From assembly GCA_037951165.1 (NCBI GenBank), contig JBBDHG010000025.1, positions 466,001-530,000 on the forward strand: a stretch of DNA of 64,000 bases. The letters run 5' to 3'. The translations under genes and the position numbers were made by a program. Position 1 is the stretch's first letter, and the number at the start of each line of letters is the position of its first letter. The DNA comes from Lophius americanus. Lineage: Eukaryota > Chordata > Actinopteri > Lophiiformes > Lophiidae. This document shows positions 22,298 through 35,856 of the stretch, in pieces. Below the pieces are notes generated by a model. That model saw nothing but the letters and a program-made list of their open reading frames with translations. It was not told where the DNA came from and did not search any database.

Positions 22298-24049
22298 AAT
22301 TTGAAATACAATATCATTCAGTATTGTAAAATCACAAAAAAAAAATATAAAAACAAATGTAAGTATTTAACTAAAAATATTTTAAAAAATTAGAAATAGC
22401 ACTGATATTAATCTCTGTCTCGTCTTCATCAGTATAAAGGCTGATGCGCTCTGAACGAGCTTTAAGAAATCGGCTACCTTCCTCAAAGAGAAAAGAAGAA
22501 TGCACCGCAATGGTCGACTGGAGGTTTGTAAACATTTAAATGTCTGTGTAACCCTGTGAGAGCGATGGACCAATCCTAGCGATGGAAGGTTGATGACATT
22601 TCTAATGTGCACTTGAAAGCAAATTCGGAATGCGAGATAACCTGGTCCTGACTCGACAAAAAGAGCAGTGACTAAGAACATAACAATTAAAGTAGACCTT
22701 TATTTTGCAGCTTGCAGCATAAACTACAACCACAACCGTGTTCTTCACTAGACTGATCTTCTTCAGTCGATTCATACGTCCCAATTCTGGAGTTAATCGG
22801 CGGGGGCGGGTCTAGGAATTTTTTGATGGGATGGCCAGGTTGGGTCAAAAGAGAGAAGGGTGACACATTTAAAGAACAAATATGAAATAAGTACCAAAAC
22901 TTTTCATTTGGGTTAGAAAGGAGTTCATGATAATCAACTTGCAGGTGCGATGAAGTAAAAAAACACTTCAAAGTAACTTCAAATGTTTGCATGTATCACA
23001 TGGTACATATAATACAAACAGCAAGAATGTTCTCCACCATATAGTTTGAGATTGCAATGATTGGGCAAAGTGTCAATCAAAGTCACCCAGATTTAAGGAT
23101 GTTTCTCTCCTGCGCCCCTCAATACTCGGTACTCCAATATAACTATAACTATAACAATAACAATAACTAATTCTCTCTGCATTCATAGCTATTCGTGTAT
23201 TTCTTTTCATAAGTTTTAGTGTTGAAAAGCTAAGCTCACAACTAGCACTGCCAGCAGGAAAGACATACAGCTATGGGACACCAGGGATAAACCTGAAACA
23301 AACACTTCCTTGTGTGGTTCAATGACAGAAGAGAACTCCAAAACACTGGACAGGTCATTCCCACACCGACATTTCCTCTGAACAACCTTCCTTGCCTGAT
23401 AAAGTTCATGTTTGAGATCATCAGGATTATATTCTTACAGACCGCCCAAACGTAAAACTCTCTCCTCAATCGAAAAGCTTGAATGTCCGGCATTATATCA
23501 CAGTTTGTTTTCTGAACCCTAAATAATAGTGCTCCAATAAAGAATAGAATAGATTATAATAGAATAGCACCTTTACTATCACTGCTGCAAAACAATGAGC
23601 AGTTTAGTAGCTCTTGGATTAGTAGCATGTAAGATCAAACACAAATCCAATAACTCAAGAAAACAAAACAATGCTATAGCAGGGAGGGAATACTTCAGAG
23701 AAATGCTCTGAATTTAAACTATTGTATAGTCCTTCAGACTATTGGACTACATCAGTATCACTATTACCCTTATAAAATAATAACGAATATAAATATCACA
23801 GTGTAAACAATATTGACAATAAAGTTGCAGTTGTGGGTGGAGCAGCAAAGCATGTGACGGATGTGTTCTCTAATAAACTAGTCAAACAAAAGTTAATCAC
23901 TTAATCCATGTACTGCACATTTATAACCATCTTCTATCTTAGGTTCACATAAATAACTATTTACAAATTATAATAAATGACCATTTGTGAATGAATGATC
24001 ACTGTAAACATCTTATTTTGACATAAATAAATACAAATACATGAATACC
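22297..24049 (-). mobile_element. Unique insert with hAT transposase relic
   Basis: This stretch is not repeated elsewhere in the window. On the - strand at about 23165-23440 it reads YNPDDLKHELYQARKVVQRK, farther on DLSSVLEFSSVIEPHKEVF, and, after one frameshift, FPAGSASCELSFSTLKLMKR and AMNAERIS. The last part is the C-terminal dimerisation region of hAT transposases (family pattern with SCERSFS.L). The rest has no recognisable frame. A dead DNA transposon; terminal repeats were not identified. Confidence 0.7.
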
Positions 24050-24629
24050 TATTTACATATCAAAATAAATAACTGTTAATTAAAAACTATTTAAATATTA
24101 CAGTTAATTTCCGTCTCCAAATATGTTAAGTAACAAAACTCTGACGGTGTTGGTGTGTACTCACTAGTGTGTACCTGAAAAGTGGTGCATGAATGTGGAA
24201 AATACAGAAGTTGTGTTCGAAGGAGACCCTCTTTATCATTAAAAAAATGTTCAGAGCAGCGTCTGGTCAGCAAACACTCTCTCAACTTACCCTAAAAAAT
24301 ATTTATTTAAAGTCAGATAACTTAATTGTACGTACTTGTTTATCAGTTGATGATGGTCGCGCCGTCATTGCTAATTCCTTTAGCATGTAAATGGCAATTC
24401 CCATCATATGTTAGCATTAAGCTAACCGAGTTGGCTGAAATCGTCTTGGTCCGTCCACCGTCTTACTGACTTGGGTTGCGCTCTGCTGTTTACTTCACAG
24501 AGGTATCATTTACGTATAATTTACCTTAACAGCAGATGTACATGGATGAAAATAAATATTGATAGTTTTGCCGGTATCAAAGCACCGTAAAATGTTAGTT
24601 TTGTGTGGGAGAACTACAAAGTACAAATG

Positions 24630-25110
24630 ATAGACAATTGACAGACAACACAAACGACCTATCACGTTGGACCTTTGGGAGGGGCGGGGCCACCTGGGGT
24701 TGCCACTAAGATTCAAGGGGTGGCCTGTGCCACCTCTGGTCAACCCTCCGGCCCCCAGATGTAAATCAAACCCACAGTTGAGAAATTATGGCCTCACAAT
24801 TTTTGGAGAGGAAGCTGCCCCTAGTGTCAGAAATATACAACCCAACACTCCCAAAATTACCCTTCTTCCTCGCTGAAGAAGAAAAACATCCATGACAGGG
24901 TTTATCGCGATAACAAGAAGGTTCCTGCGGCGGCGGCGGTAAAAACCGTTCCACAATATTCTTGACTTTTCGGGCGTATAACTATAACTTTAGATGTTTT
25001 TCGTTTCTGGACATTTTTGCTCTCATCCTCTCTCGCCACCAACAACCTGCCTCACTCACTTCTCCAGCTCTCCAGACACTTTATTCATTACATTTATAAC
25101 CCTTATATCC
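24630..25110. repeat. GC-richer interspersed repeat, copy 4
   Basis: Same repeat upstream of gene E. Confidence 0.6.
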
Positions 25111-25547
25111 CTTTTAACCTCGCTGCACGCATCTGAGTCCGTTCCTGGGTCAAACCAAAAAACTAAAACCTCACAGAACTAAAAGTCCAGTCACGGAAAA
25201 ATATCATAAAACTGATTACATGTACTTCACGATTCCCCAACACTGATGATTAACAGTTGATGACAAAAGTCATTAGATCATGGGGGCGGTGTCAGAGTGT
25301 TGTTTATAACGCGTGGATCAACTGATGCCTGATAAAATACTTCAGGTACTTGGATGTTTGGTTCTCGAGAATACAAACGCAGTTATGAAACTCCTGTTAA
25401 AACGATCATGATTCAAATCTAGACCAGCCCAAAAACTTCTCAGTTTAGTTGTTACCATGGTTACAGCAATCAACATGGATTGTTTGCTTTTGAGGAACAG
25501 CAAACAATCTCATTCCAAGCATAGTCATTAATAAAGTTCCAGGTGAG

Positions 25548-25554
25548 TATAAAA
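25548..25554 (+). promoter_or_regulatory. TATA box, copy E
   Basis: TATAAAA 133 bp before the ATG, as in copy B. Confidence 0.6.
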
Positions 25555-25680
25555 ACCAGAACACTCCAGGAAGAGACGACAGAGTAACTTACAAGAGTCA
25601 CCGGAAGAGTCAAAGCAGTGAAGAACTGAACCCGTCAGAACTCCAGAGATGAAAAACTGAACCCGTCAGAACCTCCAGAG

Positions 25681-25981
25681 ATGAAGAAGTGCACTGCTGC
25701 AGTTCTTGTGGTCCTCATGCTCACCTTCATCTGGATCCAGGAGAGTTCTGCTGGTCCAAGCCGTAGGTCACGACTGTCTAGGATCCAAAACAATAATATG
25801 GAGCCAAATATAAATCAGGTAAGAATTTACCTTAGACTTAATAATCTGTTAATACAACATTTAAAAGTGGATCCAAGTTTATATGTGAACAATTCATTGA
25901 CAGTTACAACGTGAGGAGAGAAAAGCAGCCTCAGGGGGAAGGCGTCGAAATAGGAGACTCAAACAAGGAAGTGTATGTTGA
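25681..25981 (+). CDS. Hepcidin-signal cationic peptide gene, copy E
   Basis: Predicted 71-residue secreted peptide; exons 25681-25818 and 25904-25981, intron 85 bp. Mature part and exon 2 are the same as in copy B (ends QGSVC-stop). The one protein difference is Phe4 to Cys in the signal peptide (MKKCTAAV), which should be removed on secretion. The leader keeps the mini-ORF (25649-25660). The copy lies in a block of about 6.3 kb nearly identical to 5.1-11.4 kb, so it is a recent duplicate. Confidence 0.7.
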
Positions 25982-26585
25982 AGTACCTGATATGATGAAA
26001 AATTCAACCAGTGGCTGTAAATCTAAGTGTTTTTGTTTTTATGTACAAAACATGAACTTTGACCCAGTTTCCAATAGACTTTATAAGCTTTTGTAAATGA
26101 ACTCTATAAAAACACGTATAGAGAGTGATGATACCAGAGAAGAAGACTTTACTCTCGTCTCTCCTCTTTCTCACAGGGAGATGTTCGTCTTCCTCCACAT
26201 CATGTTTCAGAATGAATGATCCTGATGGTCTGATGCGGTCGATGTCGAATGATTCCTGCACCAGCCTGGAATTTCTACAGCAAACAATAAATATAACCTT
26301 CGGAATTTTTGGGTTTGTCTCTCTTCGATGAAAGATGAAAAGATCTTTCATCTTTAGAATAATGTAAAAACAGTAATCTGGAGTTTTTCTCTCAACTGGA
26401 TCATATTTGTTATATTTAATTTAGCAAATACAAGGAACAGTGGAACTAAAAATATAAAAGTTTGAAAAAAAAAATTATTTTCACACAGGAACGAATAAAA
26501 AGGTATATGTAGTAACAATGCGGTATTTATAAGTACATTGTGTATTTAATGTGTTTTATTTAATGTGTATCGTGTATTACTACAT

Positions 26586-26909
26586 TTAGTATTTGATGGA
26601 CCTGTTTAGTATAAACAGGCGGTAGATGACAGACAGACCACCACCACCACCAGAGCTGTGGGCTTTCTGGAGGGAACAGTAACCGGCGGGACAGATCTCA
26701 TTCAGGACAGAAAAATCATCTGGTTGTTGGCAGGTTTCTGTAAGGCACATAACGTCCAAACACTTCTCCAGGATGTGGTCATGTATGAGGCATGATTTGT
26801 TTGTGAGAGATTGTGAATAAAAGAGTTTGATTTTAATACTAGATGGAACAGTGAGTCTCTGTATTGGCCGAAGAAGACTGAAATCCACTCCACGTTTTCT
26901 AACCCGCAC
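26586..26909 (-). mobile_element. LINE endonuclease N-terminal relic
   Basis: Duplicate of 7649-7972 at an offset of 18937. Confidence 0.65.
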
Positions 26910-26916
26910 AGTGAGT

Positions 26917-27730
26917 AACTTTATGGAGGAAAGTCCAGTGCCACTAGTGGGAAGAGCGATAGCGTTCTGATGACGCGTCTGAGACGCGAGGGTGAAACGT
27001 CAGACCAAAAGGACGGAATGGAGTTATCTTAGCGGGAGCGGAAGTAAACAAACTTAGAACGGCAACTTCTGGGAATGTAACGGGGTCGGCGAAGGAGTCC
27101 AAGTTGTTTAATAACCAATATGCACAACTTGGTTATTTAACAACTTGTTGATTTCATCAGTGGGGTGACAGAATAATTCATCATCATGCCAGTCATGGAG
27201 ACTAGCCCGTTATTAGCCGTTAGCCATAGACGGGACGCACAGAGGACGTTAGTAACCGTTATTTTCTTGGAAATGATGCCGAGAAAAACACAAAGTGATC
27301 AACAACGACTTTTGGTGAAAGTGTCACGGGGCAGTGATGAACAAGACGGATAAACAAACTGACATCAACGATGAGCAAACAGAAACGGACATAAACGATG
27401 AAACAAACAGATACAGAAGTCTCCGGGTGATGGTACACCTGCAGCAACAGGTAGGCGGACCGTCACCAGACTCGGTAGAATTCTTACAAATACAAATACA
27501 GAATAACATATGCAAACGGATATGAATCCAAAAGGTTTGCCGGTGACCAACAATAAAAGGTATACTTGTCGGTGTACAGTATCGCAGACAGTAGAACTCT
27601 GATGGAAAAGCGGCGAACAGACAACGCCAGCGTCTTCTCCCTTCAGCGTCCAGACTGCATAAGTGGCGTTTCTCTCTTTCCTTAAGAAATAAAAAATATA
27701 CATATTGTCGTTTAAGAGAACTAAAAAGTA
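26917..27730. repeat. Probable LINE 5' region, copy 3
   Basis: Near-identical to 7980-8790; short frame at 27334-27525. Confidence 0.4.
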
Positions 27731-28228
27731 CAAATGATAGACAATTGACAGACAGGACAAACGATCTATCACGTTGGACCTTTGGGAGGGGCGGGGCCAC
27801 CTGGGGTGGCCACTAAGATTCAAGTGGTGGCCTGTGCCACCTCTGGTCAACCCTCTGGCCCCCAGATGTAAATCAGACCCACAGTTGAGAAATTATGGCC
27901 TCACAATTTTTGGAGAGGAAGCTGCCCCTAGTGTCAGAAATATACAACCCAACACTCCCAAAATTACACTTCTTCCTCGCACTAAGGTCTATGTGGGTCT
28001 AAAATATGAAAAACATCCATGACATGGTCTTTGAGTTATCGCGATAACAAGAAGGTTCCTGCGGCGGCGGCTGTAAAAACCGTTCCACAATATTCTTCAC
28101 TTTTCGGGCGTATAACTATAACTTTAGATGGTTTTCGTTTCTTGACATTTTTGCTCTCATCCTCTCTCGCCACCAACAACTTGCCTCGCTTACTTCTCCA
28201 GCTCTCCAGACACTTTATTCATTACATT

Positions 28229-28230
<2 letters not shown>
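27730..28230. repeat. GC-richer interspersed repeat, copy 5
   Basis: Same repeat, joined to (TAA)n. Confidence 0.6.
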
Positions 28231-28266
<36 letters not shown>

Positions 28267-28279
28267 ATTTAATTTATAA

Positions 28280-29840
28280 TGCACTTTACATTTGGATCAA
28301 ATCTCAAAGTGCTACAAAGTAAAAGCAGATAAAAGCATCAATAAAAAATAAAATAATAACTATATAAAAACCTTACCAAAAAGCAGCAATGTTAATTAAG
28401 GTTATAGGTTCTGCTAAAAAGGAAAGTTTGAAGTCCTTTTATGCATGTGTCAGTCGTCTGTGGAGCCCTCAGATGGTCAGGGAGGGCATTCCACAGACGG
28501 GGGGTAGCAGAACAGAAGGCCCGATCACCCATGGTGCTGAGCTTAGTCCGGGGAAGGAGGAGGCGGTATGAGTGGGTAGAACGGAGGGATCGTGTCGAGG
28601 TCAGTAGGGTGAGTAGTTCTTTTAGGTAGGGGGGTGCGTTACCATGGATACACTGGTGAGTGAGGAGAGAGATCTTATAATCAATCCTGGTGGAGATGGG
28701 AAGCCAATGAAGGGAATGAAGAACAGGGGTGATGTGTTGGTGTTTACAAACTCTCATCAGGATCCTTCAGATGTTTGGAACATACTGAAGTCTTTGAAGA
28801 CTTTTATCAGGGATCCCGATGAGAAGTGATGAAGGTCGTTACAGTAATCCAGTCTGGAGGAGACGAACGCGTGGACCAGCTTTTCAGCATCACTCAAGGT
28901 GAGTGAAGAACGGAGTTTGGAAATATTTCTGAGATGATGAAAGGAGATCCTGCAGATGTGTTCGATGTGGGATTCAAAAGTGAGTTGAGGTTCGAATCTT
29001 ACGCCGAGGTTGGTGACTGATGAAGAGAGGGGAATGTCGTGACAAGAGAAGGTAATACTGGTTATGGAGGAAGACTGGGTCTGATGTGGGGTGCCAATTA
29101 AAATAGCTTCGGTTTTGGAGCTGTTCAACTGGAGAAAGTTGTTTTTCATCCACACCTTTATCTCCTCCAGACAAGCGCCTACAGTTGACAGGGGAGATGA
29201 TGATGACGATGAGGTTGGAGAGGCTGAGGAGGAACATGTGTCAGTCTTTATGTAGATTTGCGTGTCATCAGCGTAACAATGGAATGAGAGTCCATATGGA
29301 CTGATGACACGGCCAAGGGGGAGCATGTACAGTATGAAGAGAATGGGGCCAAGGACTGATCCCTGGGGGACCCCACAGGTGACGGTGTGTGTCCGGGACT
29401 TTGAACTTCCAAGGGAAACGTATTCTGTTCTGTCAGTGAGGTAGGATTTAAACCAGTTTAGGGCGGTGGCAGTGAGTCCAGTGGTGTGATGTAGGCGGTG
29501 TAGGAGTATTCCATGGTCAACTGTGTGGAAGGCAGCAGACAAATCAAGGAGAATCAGGAGGGAAGGTGAACCAGCATCTGCTGCCATCCGTGGGTTTCTT
29601 TGTGACTCTAAGCAGAACTGTTTCTGTGCTGTGGGCGGAGCCAAAACCAGACTGAAAGGTTTCAAAAAGGTTGTCGTATTTGAGGTGGTCCTGGAGGTGG
29701 GCAGCAACTACTTTTTCCAGAATTTTGGAGAGGAATGGGACTTTGGAAGTGGGCCTGTGATTAGTAAAAGTTGTCTTGAGGAAATTCACAAAAGTTGGAT
29801 CAGCCTGGGATCTCATTTTTCCACTTTGATTTTGAGTCTG
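28280..29840 (-). mobile_element. L2-type LINE reverse transcriptase, copy 3
   Basis: Duplicate of 9340-10900, with one open frame of 316 codons covering AAFHTVD, GVPQGSVLGP, CYADD and SSRLDYCN. The first catalytic Asp is again replaced by His. Confidence 0.85.
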
Positions 29841-30042
29841 GTTCTGAATCTAGTCCTCAAGGGGTTCATGATTCTGGTTTGCATTGATGGCTCTTACGTT
29901 ATTTTTTTTATCAACAATTTAAAATATGAAATCAATAAAGATTTTAAACTGGAATATTATATTCATCCAGATCTGAGATGTTTGATTTAAGTGTTCTCTT
30001 TAAAATCTTGAGCAGTGTGTATAGTGTGTAAATATATATATA

Positions 30043-30093
<51 letters not shown>

Positions 30094-30368
30094 CTAAATA
30101 TATATATATAAAAAGATTCTCTATATATTTATTTATTTGTGTTTAAATAGAGGTATAAAATACAGACAAATATAAAGAATATCATTTCGAGTACCTGCCC
30201 ACGTGTTTGTAGATGTTATCATGAGAGACATGATCAAAGTGTTCATCTCTAGTATAATCACTCTGTCTGTGTATTTGAAGAGTTCATTTACAAAAGCAAA
30301 CAAAGTCTATCATAACTCAGGACATTTACTGCTGTGTTTTTGGCTGTTGTTTAACTCCAGGGCAGCAC

Positions 30369-30749
30369 TCAAACATTAATGCATGTTACCGTTTCTAACG
30401 CACTGATGGTGTTGTGGAGTTTGCTGAGCGCTGCCTTGGAGTTAGTTCGGGGCGGGATGTAAACAACAGCCAAAAACACAGCAGTAAGTTTCCTGGCTAG
30501 ATGATAGGGACGGCATTTCAGCAGTAAAAACTCCACATCTTGTCTTTCACAAAGGAGGATGTGGGTTCTGATCAACATCCTGTCTGGATGTCTCTGACCG
30601 AGTTTACGATAGGCTTTACTTGCTTTTTTAAATGAACTCTTCAAATATGTAGAGAGAGTAATGATACTAGAGATTAATACTGTGCTCATGTCTCTCCTCT
30701 TTCTCACGGGGAGAGAAACTCGTGATGGTGGATTTGGACCAGCTGTCAT
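30369..30749 (-). mobile_element. LINE endonuclease middle fragment, copy 3
   Basis: Open over 126 codons; Tyr to His change in CRPYH. Confidence 0.65.
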
Positions 30750-30949
30750 TCATGTTTAATCAGTGATGTCCTTGTTTGATCCCCATCCTCGGTTTAATAT
30801 ATGCAGATCCACCGGTGGACGACCACAATAAACCTCATTCTGATGAGGATAAAACGTGTGAACAGATCTTTCATCTTTAGAAAAATGTATAAGCAGTCGT
30901 GTGTAAATACAAGGAACAGTGGAATTAAACATTTAAAAATTCTAAAAAC

Positions 30950-31411
30950 ACATGCATTCATCCAGTAACATGCATTAATCCAGTAACATGCATTAATCCA
31001 GTAACATGCATTCATCCAGTAACATGCATTCATCCAGTAACATGCATTCATCCAGTAACATGCATTAATCCAGTAACATGCATTCATCCAGTAACATGCA
31101 TTCATCCATTAACATGCATTCATCCAGTAACATGCATTAATCCAGTAACATGCATTAATCCAGTAACATGCATTAATCCAGTAACATGCATTCATGCAGT
31201 AACATGCATTCATCAAGTAACATGCATTAATCCAGTAACATGCATTCATGCAGTAACATGCATTCATGCAGTAACATGCATTAATCCAGTAACATGCATT
31301 AATCCAGTAACATGCATTCATGCAGTAACATGCATTAATCCAGTAACATGCATTAATCCAGTAACATGCATTAATCCACTGACATGCATTCATCCAGTAA
31401 CATGCATTAAT
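30950..31411. repeat. 18-bp minisatellite array 6
   Basis: About 26 units, ATTCATCC and ATTAATCC mixed. Confidence 0.95.
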
Positions 31412-31910
31412 GTGAGAGGAATGTATAAAGAGTGACAGTGACAGAGGAAGGAGAAAAGCTCAGTGCATCATGGGAGATCCCCAGCAATCTAAACCTATAG
31501 CAGCGCAGATAAGAGCTAGTTTATGCCAGCCTTATTTATAAGCGTTATCACAAAAGGTTTTAAACATACTTTTAAATGTAGAGAGGGTTTCTGCCCCCCC
31601 TGTATGTATCTATATGTGTATATATGTGCATATATATATGTTTCTATGTGTATGTATGTATACTATATGTCCTATTATAAAATATGTTCTTTTTTAGTCA
31701 CCTTCTATCTATCTGTCTACCCACCCATCCCTCCCTCCCTCCGTCTTTATCCAGCACATTTCATTAAAAAGGTAATTCAAAGTGTTTTACACAACCGATA
31801 AAGTCACTTTGTGACAAATTGCAGAAGAAGATTAAGCGATAGTTCAAAACAATTGCGAAAACTGAAAAATTACATACAAACAAAAATAAAATGAATAAAA
31901 AGAAGAAAAT

Positions 31911-32342
31911 CTACAGATCAAACCGTTTCCTTCTCAGACACAAATCTGTGTTATTCTGTCTGAAGTGGGGGCGGGGTTTAGCCCTGTATGCACTACGTAT
32001 ATCGCAGTAAACATGATCCAGTGTGTTCTTATCACTGGTTGGAATATCCACATGATGGTAGTATTTATCAAATATAGTAAGTATTTTACACTGATTAAAG
32101 TCTCCAGGCGGTGATAAAAACAGCATCAGGATGAACGTCTCTAACGCACTGATGGTGTCGTGGAGTTTGTTGAGCGCTGCCTTGGAGTTATGATAGACTT
32201 TGTTTTCTTTTGTAAATGAACTCTTCAAATACACAGACAGAGTGATGATACTAGAGATTAACACTTTATCCATGTCTCTCGTCTTTCTCACGGGGACAGA
32301 AACAGGTTCTAGAGTTCCAGGTGAGTATAAAAACCAGAACAT
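31911..32342 (-). mobile_element. LINE endonuclease relic upstream of copy F
   Basis: An extra G near 32107 keeps one frame open: DTISALE through PPGDFNQCKILTIFDKYYHH, then DIPTSDKNTLDHVYC, to AYRAKPRPHF. Confidence 0.62.
32326..32332 (+). promoter_or_regulatory. TATA box, copy F
   Basis: TATAAAA 102 bp before the ATG. Confidence 0.6.
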
Positions 32343-32427
32343 TCCAGGAAGAGACGACAGAGTAACTTACAAGAGTCACCAGAAGAGTCAAAGCAGTGAA
32401 GAACTGAACCCGTCAGAACCTCCAGAG

Positions 32428-32720
32428 ATGAAGACGTTCACTGCTGCAGTTCTTGCGGCCCTCATGCTCACCTTCATCTGGATCCAGGAGAGTTCTGCTG
32501 GTCCAAATGTACCGTCCAGAATCCAGAAGGATGTTGTTAACCCAAAGATAAATAAGGTAAGAATTTGTCTTAGATTTATTTAATATGCTAATCAAACAAT
32601 TAAAAGTGGATCCAAGTTTATATGTGAACAATTCATTGACAGTCACAACGTAAGGAGAAAAAAACAGCCTCAAAGGGATACGATGGACTTCTGTCGCTCA
32701 GACACAGACGTGTATGTTGA
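32428..32720 (+). CDS. Hepcidin-signal cationic peptide gene, copy F
   Basis: Predicted 68-residue secreted peptide; exons 32428-32556 and 32643-32720, intron 86 bp. Same type as copy A with two replacements: Val10 to Ala in the signal peptide and Thr to Ser in exon 2 (GLLSLRHRRVC-stop). It is the first of two copies in a 2.53-kb tandem duplication; copy G encodes the same protein. AATAAA lies near 32812. Confidence 0.72.
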
Positions 32721-33322
32721 ACTTCCTGACATGCTGAAAAATTTAACCAGTGTCTGTTAATCAAAGTATTTCTGTTCATGTGTACAAAACATGAACTTTG
32801 ACCCAGTTTCCAATAAACTTTATATGCTTTTGCAACAACTCTTCAAATACGCAGAGAGAGCGTTTTTTAAGCATTTTTTTTTTTCACTCAAGTCTCTCGT
32901 CTTTCTCACAGCGACAACGGGGTATTATTCGACATTTTGCCGACAAGTTTCAGAATGAATGACTCTGGTGGTCTGATGTGGTCGATGCCGAATGATTCCT
33001 GCACCAGCCTGGAATTTCTACAACAAACAATAAATGTAACCTTCTGAATGTTTTTGTTTTTCTCACTTAATCATTTGTTCCTGGTGGTAAAAATCTATCA
33101 GTGGATTTGGACCTGCTGTCATTCATGTTTAATCAGTGATGTCCTTGTTTGATCCCCATCCTCGGTTTAATATATGCAGATCCACCGGTGGACGACCACA
33201 ATAAACCTCATTCTGATGAGGATAAAACGTGTGAACAGATCTTTCATCTTTAGAAAAATGTATAAGCAGTCGTGTGTAAATACAAGGAACAGTGGAATTA
33301 AACATTTAAAAATTCTAAAAAC

Positions 33323-33946
33323 ACATGCATTCATCCAGTAACATGCATTAATCCAGTAACATGCATAAATCCAGTAACATGCATTAATCCAGTAACATGC
33401 ATTCATCCAGTAACATGCATTAATCCAGTAACATGCATTCATCCAGTAACATGCATTCATCCAGTAACATGCATTCATCCAGTAACATGCATTCATCCAG
33501 TAACATGCATTCATCCAGTAACATGCATTCATGCAGTAACATGCATTCATCCAGTAACATGCATTCATCCAGTAACATGCATTCATCCAGTAACATGCAT
33601 TCATCCAGTAACATGCATTCATCCAGTAACATGCATTCATCCAGTAACATGCATTCATCCAGTAACATGCATTCATCCAGTAACATGCATTAATCCAGTA
33701 ACATGCATTCATGCAGTAACATGTATTCATCCAGTAACATGCATTCATGCAGTAACATGCATTCATCCAGTAACATGCATTCATCCAGTAACATGCATTC
33801 ATCCAGTAACATGCATTCATCCAGTAACATGCATTCATCCAGTAACATGCATTAATCCAGTAACATGCATTCATCCAGTAACATGCATTCATCCAGTAAC
33901 ATGCATTCATCCAGTAACATGCATTCATCCAGTAACATGCATTAAT
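33323..33946. repeat. 18-bp minisatellite array 7
   Basis: About 35 very uniform units; three frames are open (MNACYW, MLLDEC, MHSSSN), all repeat artefacts. Confidence 0.95.
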
Positions 33947-34468
33947 GTGAGAGGAATGTATAAAGAGTGACAGTGACAGAGGAAGGAGAAAAGCTCAGTG
34001 CATCATGGGAGATCCCCAGCAAACTAAACCTATAGCAGCATAGATAAGAGCTAGTTTATGCCAGCCTTATTTATAAGCGTTATCACAAAAGGTTTTAAAC
34101 ATACTTTTAAATGTAGAGGGTTTCTGCCCACCCTGTATGTATCTATATGTGTATATATGTGCATATATATATGTTTCTATGTGTATGTATATATACTATA
34201 TCTCCTATTATAAAATATGTCCTCTTTTTTAGTCACCTTCTATCTATCTGTCTACCCACCCATCCCTCCCTCCCTCCGTCTTTATCCAGCACATTTCATT
34301 AAAAAGGCAATTCAAAGTGTTTTACACAACCGATAAAGTCACTTTGAGACAAATTGCAGAAGAAGATTAAGCCATAGTTCAAAACAATTGCGAAAACTGA
34401 AAAATTACATACAAACAAAAATAAAATGAATAAAAAGAAGAAAATCTACAGATCAAACCGTTTCGTTC

Positions 34469-34876
34469 TCAGACACAAAACTGTGTTATTCTGTCTGAAG
34501 TGGGGGCGGGGTTTAGCCCTGTATGCACTACGTATATCGCAGTAAACATGATCCAGTGTGTTCTTATCACTGGTTGGAATATCCACATGATGGTAGTATT
34601 TATCAAATATAGTAAGTATTTTACACTGATTAAAGTCTCCAGCGGTGATAAAAACAGCATCAGGATGAACGTCTCTAACGCACTGATGGTGTCGTGGAGT
34701 TTGTTGAGCGCTGCCTTGGAGTTATGATAGACTTTGTTTTCTTTTGTAAATGAACTCTTCAAATACACAGACAGAGTGATGATACTAGAGATTAACACTT
34801 TATCCATGTCTCTCGTCTTTCTCACGGGGACAGAAACAGGTTCTAGAGTTCCAGGTGAGTATAAAAACCAGAACAT
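34469..34876 (-). mobile_element. LINE endonuclease relic upstream of copy G
   Basis: Frameshifted version, one base shorter than those before copies F and H. Confidence 0.6.
34860..34866 (+). promoter_or_regulatory. TATA box, copy G
   Basis: TATAAAA 102 bp before the ATG. Confidence 0.6.
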
Positions 34877-34961
34877 TCCAGGAAGAGACGACAGAGTAAC
34901 TTACAAGAGTCACCAGAAGAGTCAAAGCAGTGAAGAACTGAACCCGTCAGAACCTCCAGAG

Positions 34962-35254
34962 ATGAAGACGTTCACTGCTGCAGTTCTTGCGGCCCTCATG
35001 CTCACCTTCATCTGGATCCAGGAGAGTTCTGCTGGTCCAAATGTACCGTCCAGAATCCAGAAGGATGTTGTTAACCCAAAGATAAATAAGGTAAGAATTT
35101 GTCTTAGATTTATTTAATATGCTAATCAAACAATTAAAAGTGGATCCAAGTTTATATGTGAACAATTCATTGACAGTCACAACGTAAGGAGAAAAAAACA
35201 GCCTCAAAGGGATACGATGGACTTCTGTCGCTCAGACACAGACGTGTATGTTGA
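34962..35254 (+). CDS. Hepcidin-signal cationic peptide gene, copy G
   Basis: Predicted 68-residue secreted peptide identical to copy F; exons 34962-35090 and 35177-35254, intron 86 bp. It lies exactly 2534 bp after copy F, with matching 3' flank, satellite array and LINE fragment, showing a very recent tandem duplication. Confidence 0.72.
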
Positions 35255-35856
35255 ACTTCCTGACATGCTGAAAAATTTAACCAGTGTCTGTTAATCAAAG
35301 TATTTCTGTTCATGTGTACAAAACATGAACTTTGACCCAGTTTCCAATAAACTTTATATGCTTTTGCAACAACTCTTCAAATACGCAGAGAGAGCGTTTT
35401 TTAAGCATTTTTTTTTTTCACTCAAGTCTCTCGTCTTTCTCACAGCGACAACGGGGTATTATTCGACATTTTGCCGACAAGTTTCAGAATGAATGACTCT
35501 GGTGGTCTGATGTGGTCGATGCCGAATGATTCCTGCACCAGCCTGGAATTTCTACAACAAACAATAAATGTAACCTTCTGAATGTTTTTGTTTTTCTCAC
35601 TTAATCATTTGTTCCTGGTGGTAAAAATCTATCAGTGGATTTGGACCTGCTGTCATTCATGTTTAATCAGTGATGTCCTTGTTTGATCCCCATCCTCGGT
35701 TTAATATATGCAGATCCACCGGTGGACGACCACAATAAACCTCATTCTGATGAGGATAAAACGTGTGAACAGATCTTTCATCTTTAGAAAAATGTATAAG
35801 CAGTCGTGTGTAAATACAAGGAACAGTGGAATTAAACATTTAAAAATTCTAAAAAC

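Larger units (their letters stand above)
24050..30360 (+). repeat. Segmental duplication of 5.1-11.4 kb
   Basis: Matches about 5117-11440 with an offset near 18937: interspersed repeat, gene B/E, LINE endonuclease, second interspersed repeat, L2 reverse transcriptase. Confidence 0.9.
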